The notes under the pieces: model-generated
Databases searched by the model: none
Told to the model about the DNA's origin: nothing
The model's input: the letters and a program-made list of their open reading frames with translations, nothing else
Translations under genes and position numbers: made by a program
DNA from: Rhodospirillales bacterium
GTDB taxonomy: Bacteria > Pseudomonadota > Alphaproteobacteria > BOG-932 > Roseiterribacteraceae
Length of the DNA stretch: 48,543 bases
Direction of reading: 5' to 3'
Assembly (NCBI GenBank): GCA_028291345.1
Contig: JAQGIF010000379.1
Span: forward strand, 1 to 48,543
In this document: positions 1-7,777 of the stretch, in pieces
How positions within the stretch are numbered: position 1 is the first letter of the stretch
How the letters are laid out: each line of letters begins with the position of its first letter

Positions 1-40
1 CTACCCTATAACGACGCTTCATTCGTCGAAGTTATCGAAA

Positions 41-335
41 ATGATCAACCTCCAGGAACTCCCCTACCTCGTCGCCCTCGTCGACCGCCTGCATTTCGGC
101 AGGGCGGCGTCCTGCGGGTCAGCCAGCCGAGGCTCGGCACGCACCTGAAAAAACTCGAGGAGTTTCTAAGCGCGCGGCTATTCGAGCGCACCAAAAAGGC
201 GGTGCATATCACCGCTTCGGGCCATCAGGTGCTTGCCCGGTCACGTCAAGCCCTGGCCGAGATCGACGCCATTCTCGAGATCCCAAAACGCCAATCAGGC
301 TCGTCGCAACGGTCGCTCGAGCTGGGCATCATTCC
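41..335 (+). pseudogene. oxyR-like LysR regulator, 5' fragment with frameshift
   Basis: The ATG at 41 opens a typical OxyR-like N-terminus (MINLQELPYLVALVDRLHFG). The reading frame breaks near 115, where one base appears to be missing. It resumes in another frame with VSQPRLGTHLKKLEEF and [15 protein letters not shown], the recognition helix and wing of a LysR-family winged HTH. The match runs on through the linker helix to LELGIIP and stops at about 335, where the effector-binding domain of about 200 residues should begin. From 338 the sequence instead matches catalase. OxyR is a peroxide-sensing activator of catalase genes and is often found next to katA, so a deletion that removed the back of oxyR and the front of the catalase gene is the simplest reading. 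The fragment cannot make a functional sensor because the cysteine-bearing domain is absent. Identity as OxyR rather than another LysR protein rests on the N-terminus and the catalase next door. Confidence 0.75.
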
Positions 336-337
336 GG

Positions 338-506
338 CCCAAGATCTGGCCGCATGGGGACTGTCCTTTGACCGATGTCGGCGTGCTCGAACTGAACCGC
401 AATCCCGAGCATTATCGCCGAGATCGAACAGGCGCCCTTCTCGCCGTCCAACTTCGTGCCGGGCATCGGCTTCAGCCCTGACAAGATGCCGCAGGCCGCC
501 GAGTAG
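338..506 (+). pseudogene. Catalase (KatA-type) internal remnant
   Basis: From 338 one frame reads [19 protein letters not shown] and continues RNPEHY. After a two-base loss near 416 a second frame reads [18 protein letters not shown] and FSPDKM, ending at a TAG at 504-506. These are hallmark consecutive segments of monofunctional haem catalases, from the conserved region just before the proximal haem-ligand tyrosine. The N-terminal half, with the catalytic His and Asn, is missing. So is the segment after PDKM, with the haem-ligand Tyr. No active enzyme can be made. The piece is fused directly to the oxyR-like fragment upstream in the same orientation. Confidence 0.8.
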
Positions 507-528
507 GCTTGGCGGACAGCACGAGAAG

Positions 529-559
529 GGAGGGGTCTTAGGAAGGCTCCTCCTTTTTT
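529..559 (+). terminator. Possible rho-independent terminator after the catalase remnant
   Basis: GGAGG (529-533) can pair with CCTCC (549-553), and six T residues follow at 554-559. The stem is short and the loop is 15 bases, so strength is doubtful. It could be the original terminator of the lost catalase gene, and it sits just before the convergent DUF2339 gene ends. Confidence 0.35.
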
Positions 560-565
560 GTGCGC

Positions 566-3235
566 TTATGCTGTGGGTGGTGACGCCGCCGCCGTGCCGG
601 GCTGAAATTTCTGATACGCATAGCCGACGCCGATCAGGCATAGACCCAACCCCAGGAACGACGCGGCGCGCCACAACCCGGTCAGATCGTCCATGTCGAT
701 CAGGAATGCCTTGCCGAGCGTCAGCGCCAGCAGGGCGAACCCGGCCAGGCGCAGATCGCTTTTCGGCCAGCGCAGTCCGCCGGCCAGCAGGCCGAGCGAG
801 ATCAGCAATATACCGGCCGAATAGCTGTAGGTTTCAGCCTGACTCATTCCCGACCCATCCAAGCGGCTGCCATGGAATGCCTGGCGTATTTCCAGCAGAA
901 CCGTCGCGATCGACAGCGAAACGGCGGCTGCCGTGACAGTTTGGCTGGCCGGTCTTTGATGTTGGCGGGCCAGTTCGTCGGCGCCCGCCCACAGCAGTAA
1001 GGCAGGCAGCCCATAGGCCAGCAGCACCAGATTGAGGATCGGTGTCGCGCCGACGCCGAATGGGCTCCATATCGGATTGACCGCCAGCAGCGTCATCAGA
1101 AGGGTCCAGGCCAGACCGGCCCCGCCGATCAGTTGCCATCCCCAATGGCGCACCGCATTGGATCCATTCCGATCCAGACGCAGCAGCAGAAACCCGAGCG
1201 CCAGCCACCCGTTGCCGATCGCAGCGACCTGGCCCAGCGGCTCGCCGGTGGCGAACAGGCGGCCCTCACCGGACGATGTGTGCCACAGTTCCAGGCTCAT
1301 CAGTGCCGTGCCGAATGCCAGCGCGGCGGCTTGCAACAACGTTTCGACCCAGCCATCTCCTGGCTCGGACCGGAACCAGCGCGCGGCGGCCCAGCAGGCC
1401 AAGGCCGGGATGCCGTAACCGTATAGCAGCCAATTCCAGAGGATCGGCATATCCCCGGCGTAATCGGCGACATGTGGGTTGAGAATCAGCCGGACCGTCA
1501 GTATCGCGGCAATGATGCCCGCCAGGATGCGAATACTTGGCAGGTCGGCCTGCGCCGACCTGCTTTTGCGCCAGATCCAGGCCAGCGCCGGCAATTCCAG
1601 CGCCAGCGCGACGGTCAGCCAGGCGGCATGCAGCGCCATCGCGGCAGCCAATGCGATGGCCGTCGTTACCGCCGCAGCATAGGCCGCCAAGGCCCCGCTC
1701 AGCGGTGGCCGCCGATGGGCAGCCCGCTCGGCCGCGGCGAGCGCGAGCGCAGCAAGACCGATCCCCACACTGGCCCAGGGCAGCGACTGCACAAGGCCGG
1801 ATAGGCGTGCATACAGCAGGGCCAATAGAGCAAGCGGCACCGATGCCGAGACGCTGGCCCACACGCCCGGTTGCGACGATCGCCACAGCAGGACGAAGCC
1901 TCCGACGCCGAACAAAGCAGCATAGATGGCGACTGGCGCAACATAAGCGGCCAAGGTCGGGGCCAGGAGCGGACCGCGCATCAGCCACGGCATGGCCTCG
2001 TCCGGCGTCATGGCCGGGACCGTCCATGCCGCGGTCAGACCGACGGTCATGAGTGCAGCAATCGGCAGTATCGGCTGCTGCGTCGGCGCCGAGCGCGCCA
2101 ATAGCAGCAACATCGCCAGCCCCACGCCCCAGCCGGTCGCGGCGGTGCCGCCATATCCGGTGCCGGCGGCCAGCAGCCATAACAGCCCGAAACTGCCCAG
2201 CACGGTCGCGCTCACCGTCCAGACCGGCAGAGGGGCTTTCGACCAGTCCCACCGCCACCATGGTCCCGCCGGCTCCGGCCATGGTTCGCGCAGCAGAAGC
2301 CAAAAGCTCAACACCGGGATCGCAAGCAGATGTGCAACCCGAATTATCCCCTGACCGCCGCCGACCGACAGCATCCATGACAATTGCCAGATCCCATTGC
2401 CGGCCAGTGCCAGCCAAGCCAGCCATGGCCAGGTCCGGTAACGGATCACGGCGAATATCCCCGCCGTGACGATGAAGAGGTATGGAAACAGAATCGCCGC
2501 GTTCGGATTGTCGCTGGCGACTAGGGCGGGCGCGATCAGGCCCATCCCCGCGCCCAGGGTCGCCGCCAGCGGGCCATAGAGCAGGCCGGCCGCCAACGAG
2601 CCGAAGGCGACGATAGCCAGCAGGATGAAAGTCATCGTCGCCGGCATGAGATCGTAGAACGCGTGCGCGGCATAGACGACGCCATAGAGCGTCACCAGTC
2701 CCGCCGCCGACAAGGCAGCTGGAACCTGATGCAGCGGGATAGGACCAGGTTCAGGTTTGTGCGCAACCGAGCGCTGCCGCACCCATTCCGCCCCGCCGAT
2801 CAGGGCCAGTCCGACCAGCGCCCCAAGGATCGTTCGCGCCGCCGGGCCGAGCAATCCCTGCTCAATCGAATAACGCACGATGAACAGCCCACCCAACGCC
2901 GCGGTCAACCCGCCGGCCGCGATGATCCAGCGCTCGACCAGCCAGTGTTCAATCGCTTCCCAAGCGGGGTTGGGGGCAGGAGCGGGCGACGGTGCCCCGG
3001 GCCTTGCCGCCGGGGTAAACGGTGACGACAGGGCAACGACAGGCGGGGCTTGTGTCACGAGCGGCGTGATAGGCTGCGGCGCCACCGGCACGCTATCCGG
3101 CAGAGGGGGCGGCTTCCCGGCACGCAAAGCGGCCACTTGCGCCTCCAGCTTCTCGATACGAGCCTTCAGACCATTGGCGATGACAAACGGGCTCAATACG
3201 CCCCAGCCGATCAGAATGATCAGAAAAAGAGTCAC
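566..3235 (-). CDS. DUF2339 family multi-pass membrane protein
   Basis: This 889-residue protein has an N-terminal hydrophobic helix, a short coiled-coil stretch (residues about 24-40, ARIEKLEAQVAALRAG), a proline/alanine-rich linker to about residue 90, and then some twenty or more hydrophobic helices to the C-terminus. This architecture, with the RWIIAAGGLTAALGGLFIVRY entry into the membrane region, is that of the DUF2339 predicted membrane proteins common in sphingomonads and pseudomonads. The function of the family is unknown. The start is a GTG. The gene stands alone: convergent with the decayed oxyR-catalase fragment on one side and divergent from the toxin-antitoxin remnant on the other. 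Nothing suggests truncation. Family membership is fairly sure and the biological role is unknown. Confidence 0.85.
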   Translation of the reverse strand: MTLFLIILIGWGVLSPFVIANGLKARIEKLEAQVAALRAGKPPPLPDSVPVAPQPITPLVTQAPPVVALSSPFTPAARPGAPSPAPAPNPAWEAIEHWLVERWIIAAGGLTAALGGLFIVRYSIEQGLLGPAARTILGALVGLALIGGAEWVRQRSVAHKPEPGPIPLHQVPAALSAAGLVTLYGVVYAAHAFYDLMPATMTFILLAIVAFGSLAAGLLYGPLAATLGAGMGLIAPALVASDNPNAAILFPYLFIVTAGIFAVIRYRTWPWLAWLALAGNGIWQLSWMLSVGGGQGIIRVAHLLAIPVLSFWLLLREPWPEPAGPWWRWDWSKAPLPVWTVSATVLGSFGLLWLLAAGTGYGGTAATGWGVGLAMLLLLARSAPTQQPILPIAALMTVGLTAAWTVPAMTPDEAMPWLMRGPLLAPTLAAYVAPVAIYAALFGVGGFVLLWRSSQPGVWASVSASVPLALLALLYARLSGLVQSLPWASVGIGLAALALAAAERAAHRRPPLSGALAAYAAAVTTAIALAAAMALHAAWLTVALALELPALAWIWRKSRSAQADLPSIRILAGIIAAILTVRLILNPHVADYAGDMPILWNWLLYGYGIPALACWAAARWFRSEPGDGWVETLLQAAALAFGTALMSLELWHTSSGEGRLFATGEPLGQVAAIGNGWLALGFLLLRLDRNGSNAVRHWGWQLIGGAGLAWTLLMTLLAVNPIWSPFGVGATPILNLVLLAYGLPALLLWAGADELARQHQRPASQTVTAAAVSLSIATVLLEIRQAFHGSRLDGSGMSQAETYSYSAGILLISLGLLAGGLRWPKSDLRLAGFALLALTLGKAFLIDMDDLTGLWRAASFLGLGLCLIGVGYAYQKFQPGTAAASPPTA

Positions 3236-3323
3236 CGCATCACCGGTCAGGGTCCATTTTGTTTATTCTGTCGGTATTCTCAGCCAGGGATCGAAGCTTG
3301 CCAAGTCCGTCAATGCCGTATAA

Positions 3324-3601
3324 TTGGAGGTCGAATTCGACTCGGCCCTCTCAAACGAGGCCAAACATGGCGTCACGTTCGAACATGCCCTTCCTGGATT
3401 CAGGTGATAACACGCCATGTCGTGTTCGATGCCAGCCGTTCGGCGGACAATGAACGGCGTTTGGAATTAGTCGGTTCGATCGACGGCGCGTTCTGTACAC
3501 TGATTTACACCATGCGCGGCAAGGCGATCCGGATCATCTCGACCCGCTGCAGCAACCGCAATGAGGAACGCGCTTATCGTGACGGTTGGCTACATATATG
3601 A
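3324..3601 (+). pseudogene. BrnT-type toxin gene, frameshifted
   Basis: A TTG at 3324 preceded by A/T-rich DNA opens MEVEFDSALSNEAKHGVTF and EHALPGF, which fits the start of BrnT ribonuclease toxins (F-D-x-A-K..N..KHG-V-x-F-x-x-A). This frame stops at 3405-3407. The rest of the family signature continues in a different frame from about 3404: VVFDASRSADNERR, then a strand segment, then KAIRIISTRCSNRNEERAY, ending with TGA at 3599-3601. The last part corresponds to the conserved R-I-I-S-x-R of BrnT with the usual basic residues after it. One missing base near 3404 explains the break. The 3' end overlaps the downstream HTH gene, as in a normal toxin-antitoxin operon. It is either a disarmed toxin or, less likely, a sequencing indel. 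Confidence 0.65.
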
Positions 3602-3935
3602 TCCGGCAAATCCACCGAAGCCGACACAGGAACAGCGCACCCGGCTCGACGGCGTGACCGAAGAGCTAATCGAAGCGAATGCGCCAGGCGATCCTGATAA
3701 TCCGCCGTTAACGGACGTGGAGCTGGCAACCGCCTTTCGCTCCGGCGATATTCGCGATCTGCGTCAACGCCTGGGGCTTAGCCAATCCACGTTTGCCCAG
3801 AGATTTGGCGTTAATCTGCGAACTCTCCAGGAATGGGAACAAGGCCGCCGCGCACCGGATCAGATCGCGCGGTCTTATCTACGGGTGATCAGCCTAGACC
3901 CCGATGCCGTCGCGCGGGCGTTGGCAGCGGCGTAG
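3561..3935 (+). CDS. HTH (Xre-type) antitoxin-like protein
   Basis: This protein of up to 124 residues has a Cro/C1-type helix-turn-helix in its second half: LRQRLGLSQSTFAQRFGVN followed by LRTLQEWEQGRRAPDQIARSYL, the usual arrangement of a HigA/Xre-like antitoxin with recognition helix and W-E-x-G-x-R turn. The first 40 residues are a looser acidic segment (PPKPTQEQRTRLDGVTEEL) and probably contact the toxin. It starts at ATG 3561 or at the in-frame GTG 3579. Both lie inside the end of the BrnT-type gene, so the two are translationally coupled. The usual job is to neutralise the toxin and repress the operon. Here the toxin frame is broken while this gene is intact, which is the order of loss expected when a toxin-antitoxin pair decays. 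Confidence 0.75.
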   Translation: MRNALIVTVGYIYDPANPPKPTQEQRTRLDGVTEELIEANAPGDPDNPPLTDVELATAFRSGDIRDLRQRLGLSQSTFAQRFGVNLRTLQEWEQGRRAPDQIARSYLRVISLDPDAVARALAAA

Positions 3936-3958
3936 ATCGAAAGGCAGCGTGTAATTGG

Positions 3959-4843
3959 CTACGACCCCAACTCTCCCAACCTCCGCTTCACCGCCAGCAA
4001 ATCCGCCCAAGCCTCGCGCTTCTGCCCGGGCGAGCGCAGTAGGAAGGCCGGATGGAAGGTCGGCAGCACCGGGATCGTCTCGGTGGTATCCGGTTTCGGC
4101 CAGGTGAACCATTTGCCGCGCAGGCGAGAGATGCCTTCGGTACGGTTGGTCAGCGTCTTGGCCGCCGTGTCGCCCAGCAGCACGATCAGTGCCGGGTTGA
4201 TCAGCGCGATGTGGCGCTCGATGAAGGGGAGGCACAATGTCATTTCGGCGGGGCTCGGCTTGCGATTGCCGGGCGGGCGCCAGTTCACGATGTTGGTGAT
4301 GTAGCTGTTCGTCCGGTCATGGCCGATCGCGGCCAGCATGCGGTCGAGCAGCTGGCCGCTGGCGCCGACGAAGGGCAGGCCGCGGCGATCCTCTTCCCCG
4401 CCGGGCGCTTCGCCGATCAGCATCAGCGTGGCCTCAGGGTTTCCATCGGCGAAGACCAGGTTGGTCGCCGTCGCCTTCAGGCTCAGCCCGTCGAAGCTAC
4501 CGATGGCGTCCTTGAGTTCGTCCAGTGTTTGCGCGGCGCCTGCGAGTTCGCGGGCTGTCGCGGCGGCCTCGGGAGTGCCGAGGGGGATGCCGGTGCTGGG
4601 CCTGGAATTTCCGCCCCCACCAAACCCTCCCCTATCAATGAGGAGGGCGCCGGATCGTGTCCCTTCCCCTTGATGGGGGAGGCCAGGGAGGGGTGACTGC
4701 TGTACCGACCTATCCGGCAAAGACCCGGACGACAGAGGGCCCCGAAAACGGTCGATCGGCGCGTCGGCTATCGCCTCGTCGGCGCCCACCGCGACAAGCC
4801 AGGCCAGCGCCGCCGCATTGTCGGAGCGATTCCGCTCAGTCAT
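3959..4843 (-). CDS. Type-4 uracil-DNA glycosylase
   Basis: This 294-residue enzyme removes uracil from DNA as the first step of base-excision repair. Family-4 landmarks are clear: [17 protein letters not shown] (active-site motif A plus the F-V-G segment), then [31 protein letters not shown], and the minor-groove motif [13 protein letters not shown] near the C-terminus. Family-4 enzymes usually hold a [4Fe-4S] cluster with four cysteines. Here I find one cysteine only (in LCLPFIERH), and the other ligand positions read DGLSLK and IVNWRPP. Loss of some of these cysteines is, from memory, common in alphaproteobacterial homologues, so the protein probably folds without the cluster. Residues about 51-80 are Gly/Pro-rich and are encoded by a palindromic repeat inserted in frame between the N-terminal helix and the catalytic domain. 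The gene diverges from ETF-QO. Confidence 0.88.
   Translation of the reverse strand: MTERNRSDNAAALAWLVAVGADEAIADAPIDRFRGPLSSGSLPDRSVQQSPLPGLPHQGEGTRSGALLIDRGGFGGGGNSRPSTGIPLGTPEAAATARELAGAAQTLDELKDAIGSFDGLSLKATATNLVFADGNPEATLMLIGEAPGGEEDRRGLPFVGASGQLLDRMLAAIGHDRTNSYITNIVNWRPPGNRKPSPAEMTLCLPFIERHIALINPALIVLLGDTAAKTLTNRTEGISRLRGKWFTWPKPDTTETIPVLPTFHPAFLLRSPGQKREAWADLLAVKRRLGELGS
4604..4693. repeat. Palindromic repeat element inside the uracil-DNA glycosylase gene
   Basis: The segment holds two linked imperfect palindromes. One is CCTCC..GGAGG around the sequence CCTATCAATGA. The other is CCTTCCCCTTGATGGGGGAGG-like. The outer arms (CCTCCCCTATCA and TGATGGGGGAGG) are also complementary to each other with one mismatch. 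A related half-copy lies at 47855-47892. The element keeps the host reading frame and adds about 30 residues to the glycosylase, as Rickettsia palindromic elements do. Intergenic copies of such C/G-rich sequences are common in sphingomonads; an intragenic copy is less usual. Confidence 0.7.
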
Positions 4844-4919
4844 TCTGTACGCGAGTCTTCATATTTCTTCACAGACCTCTTATGACGGACGGGCAACATC
4901 GGGGAAAGAGGCTAACACC

Positions 4920-6593
4920 ATGGATGAGACCGTCGAACGTGAGAGCATGGAGTACGATGTCCTCATCGTCGGCGGCGGTCCATCCGGTCTTTCGGCGGCG
5001 ATCAGGCTGAAACAGCTCGCAGCCGAAACAGGTCAGGAAATCTCGGTCTGCGTGATCGAGAAAGGCTCCGAAGTCGGGGCGCATATCCTGTCCGGCGCGG
5101 TGATCGACCCGATCGCAATCAACGAGCTGATCCCCGACTGGAAGGAACGGGGCGCCCCCATCCACACCAAGGTAACGAAGGACCGTTTCGCCTTCCTGAC
5201 CTCGCTCGCCAGGATCACCATCCCCAATATCGCGCTGCCGCCGCTGATGAGCAATCACGGCAATTATATCATCAGCCTTGTCAATCTCTGCCGCTGGCTC
5301 GGTACCCAGGCCGAGGAGCTCAGCGTTGAAATCTATGCCGGCTTCGCCGGAGCCGAGGTGCTGTATGACGAGAAGGGCGCGGTTGTCGGCGTCGCCACCG
5401 GTGATATGGGCATCGGCAAGGATGGTCAGAAGACCGAAAACTATACCCCCGGGGTCGAGCTGCGGGCGAAATATACCCTGTTCGCCGAGGGCGCGCGCGG
5501 CTCGTTGACCAAGGGCTTGTTCGAACGCTTCAAGCTGCGCGACGGTGTCGATCCGCAGAAATTCGGCATCGGCATCAAGGAATTGTGGGTCGTCGATTCG
5601 GCCAAGCATCAGCTGGGCTCGGTCACCCATACACAGGGCTGGCCGCTGGACAATAAGACCGGTGGCGGATCGTTCATCTATCATCTGGAAGACAATCAGG
5701 TAGCGATCGGCTTCGTCGTCCATCTGAATTACTGGAACCCACACCTGTCGCCGTTCGACGAATTCCAGCGCTTCAAGACCCATCCCGATATCCGGCCGTT
5801 GCTCGAGGGCGGCAAGCGGATTTCCTATGGCGCGCGGGCGATCAATGAGGGCGGGCTGCAATCGATCCCCAAGCTGACCTTCCCGGGTGGCGCGTTGATC
5901 GGCTGCACGGCGGGCTTCGTCAACCTGCCGCGCATCAAGGGCAGCCATAATGCGATGAAGACCGGCATGCTCGCGGCCGAGGCGGTGTTCACCCGCTTGG
6001 CCGCCGGTTCCGAAGGCGGCGACGAGATTACCGCCTATCCCGCGGCGCTGCGCAAAAGCTGGGTCTGGGAGGATCTGCGTAAGGTGCGCAATGTGAAACC
6101 CAGCCTCAGTTTCGGCCTGCTGACCGGCACCTTGCTGGGCGGCATCTATATGTGGCTGGAATCGCTGAAGCTCGGGTTCCTGGCGCCCTGGACCCTGCGT
6201 CATAAAAAGGCCGACTACGAGTCGCTGAAGAATGCGTCGGAAAGCCCGAAGATCGCCTATCCCAAGCCGGACGGCGTTGTCAGCTTCGACAAGCTGACCT
6301 CGGTGTTCATCTCGAACACGAATCATGAGGAAAACCAGCCGTCGCATCTGAAGCTGAAGGACCCGACTATCCCGATCCGGGTCAACCTGCCGCTCTATGA
6401 TGAGCCGGCGCAGCGTTACTGCCCGGCCGGCGTCTACGAAATCGTGCGCGATGACAGCGGTAACGACCCGCGCTTTCAGATCAACGCGCAGAATTGCGTC
6501 CACTGCAAAACCTGCGACATCAAGGATCCGGAACAGAACATCAATTGGGTCGTCCCGGAAGGCGGCGGCGGGCCGAACTATCCGAACATGTAG
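4920..6593 (+). CDS. Electron transfer flavoprotein-ubiquinone oxidoreductase
   Basis: This 557-residue membrane-associated enzyme passes electrons from reduced electron-transfer flavoprotein (fed by acyl-CoA and other dehydrogenases) to ubiquinone. The N-terminal FAD-binding motif is VLIVGGGPSGLSAAIRL (residues about 12-28), followed by EVGAHILSGAVIDP, typical of the family. The quinone-binding/amphipathic region and GCTAGFVNLPRIKGSHNAMK (second FAD contact) follow. The C-terminal [4Fe-4S] domain shows all four cysteines: CPAGVYE and NCVHCKTCDIKDP. I chose ATG 4920 because GGAAAGAGG precedes it and the flavin motif then sits at the expected distance; a longer in-frame ATG at 4818 overlaps the divergent glycosylase start. 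Length agrees with the family. It is monocistronic, with the decayed yjcH-actP remnant downstream. Confidence 0.95.
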   Translation: MDETVERESMEYDVLIVGGGPSGLSAAIRLKQLAAETGQEISVCVIEKGSEVGAHILSGAVIDPIAINELIPDWKERGAPIHTKVTKDRFAFLTSLARITIPNIALPPLMSNHGNYIISLVNLCRWLGTQAEELSVEIYAGFAGAEVLYDEKGAVVGVATGDMGIGKDGQKTENYTPGVELRAKYTLFAEGARGSLTKGLFERFKLRDGVDPQKFGIGIKELWVVDSAKHQLGSVTHTQGWPLDNKTGGGSFIYHLEDNQVAIGFVVHLNYWNPHLSPFDEFQRFKTHPDIRPLLEGGKRISYGARAINEGGLQSIPKLTFPGGALIGCTAGFVNLPRIKGSHNAMKTGMLAAEAVFTRLAAGSEGGDEITAYPAALRKSWVWEDLRKVRNVKPSLSFGLLTGTLLGGIYMWLESLKLGFLAPWTLRHKKADYESLKNASESPKIAYPKPDGVVSFDKLTSVFISNTNHEENQPSHLKLKDPTIPIRVNLPLYDEPAQRYCPAGVYEIVRDDSGNDPRFQINAQNCVHCKTCDIKDPEQNINWVVPEGGGGPNYPNM

Positions 6594-6690
6594 GACCCGC
6601 AGGCGCTGAATTTCAGCGCTATTTCGTTGAACCGCCGGACCCTCGCCGCTATCGTTGCGCTCAAGTACAGCGATCTAAATGAGGGGCGAC

Positions 6691-6997
6691 GTGGACGACG
6701 CGACCGTTCGCAGGCTTATGCCAATTCTCAGTTGCAAGATGTGGCGCGCAAGCGCGCGCTGTTCAGCTGGTCGCTCGCCTCTATCATGCTGCTGATCTGT
6801 TTCAGCATATTTTTTTCGTCGCCGTCGCACCCGGCTTCACGGCCCAGCCCGTGGCCGAAGACGCGGTCACGTCGGTGGCGCTACCGCTGGGCGTGGGGAT
6901 GGCACTGAGCGCGATCGTCCTCACCGGCCTCTATGTCTGGCGGGCCAACGGCGAGTTCGACCGGTTGACCCGCAGCATCGTCGAGGACGCGAAATGA
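6691..6997 (+). pseudogene. yjcH-like DUF485 membrane protein, frameshifted
   Basis: A GTG at 6691 with GAGGGG ahead of it starts VDDATVRRL. The frame then shifts near 6717 to give YANSQLQDVARKRALFSW and SLASIMLLICFSIFF. A second shift occurs in a run of seven T at about 6812. After it a third frame reads VAVAPGFTAQPVAEDAV, LPLGVGMALSAIVLTGLYV and RANGEFDRLTRSIVEDAK, ending in TGA at 6995-6997. Together this is a complete two-helix DUF485 protein (YjcH), the small partner always found ahead of the acetate/glycolate permease ActP. The stop overlaps the next start as ATGA. Two indels break it; the T-run one is in a classic slippage site and might be a sequencing error. Confidence 0.75.
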
Positions 6998-7735
6998 GGC
7001 GCGCCGCTCTTATCTCCCCGACGCTTGCGCTAGCTGTTCCCCCTCCGCCATTCGTCGCCGAGGCGCTCGGCCAGACCGAAAAGCAGCCGACCAACTGGGC
7101 CGCCATCGGCATGTTCTTGACCTTCGTGCTCACGCCGTCGGCGGCGACGTTCTGATGGGATTCATTTGGGCGGTCGCCTTCGTCACGATCCTCGTCGTCG
7201 TTTCCGGGCTGACCCTGTCGGGAGCCCCCGGTTTCGCACGATTTCTACGCCAACGTCTTCTGCAATGGCCCTGTGGACGAGCGGCATGAGCTGATCGCGT
7301 CGAAGATCACCATTGGCGCTCGGCGTCATCGCGATCCTGCTCGGCATCGCGTTCGAGAGGCAGAATATCGCCTATATGGTCGGCCCGGCCTTCTCGGTTG
7401 CGGTCGGCGCGAATTTCCCGCCGCTGATCCTGTCGATGTATTGGGGCGGTCTGACCACGCGCGGTGCGGTTGCCGGCAGCACGCTGGGCCTGATTGCGGC
7501 AGTGGTTCTGCTCGTGCTCAGCCCCCGCGTCTGGGTCAGCGTCATCGGCTATAAGGAGGCGATCTTCCCCTATAATGCGCCGGCGCCGTTCTCGATGCCG
7601 CTGGCCTTTTTCGTCAGTTGGCTGGTATCGGTGCTGGATCGCAGCCCGAAAGCGCGCGGTGTCAAGTGAGGTTTCGAGGCGCAGTTGCTGCGTTCCCAAA
7701 CGGGAATCGGCGCGGCTGTTTCGACGTCCCATTGA
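6994..7735 (+). pseudogene. actP-like sodium:solute symporter, internally deleted
   Basis: The ATG at 6994 starts a signal-like segment and ALGQTEKQPTNWAAIGMFL, the usual first helix of ActP acetate permeases. At about 7130 the sequence jumps to the late part of the protein: HAVGGDVLMGFIWAVAF, TILVVVSGLTLSGA, then after a shift VSHDFYANV and ERHELIASKI. After a further shift near 7313 it reads ALGVIAILLGIAFERQNIAY through to FSMPLAFFVSWLVSVLDRS. An in-frame TGA at 7667-7669 interrupts the tail, which then continues GFEAQLLRSQTGIGAAVSTSH to TGA 7733-7735; that ending is characteristic of ActP. Roughly 300 codons encoding most transmembrane helices are absent. With yjcH it forms a dead acetate-uptake operon. 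Confidence 0.8.
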
Positions 7736-7777
7736 TCGTGCCGCCGTCGCGCAATCGAATACTGAAGGTAGGATCGC

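Noticed and set aside
202-936. Open frame of 244 codons on the plus strand
   Set aside because: It runs through the oxyR-like and catalase remnants and then antisense through the DUF2339 gene; no family matches the full frame.
4869-6503. 544-codon frame antisense to the ETF-QO gene
   Set aside because: It is a shadow of GC-rich codons; the plus-strand frame carries all ETF-QO motifs including the Fe-S cysteines.
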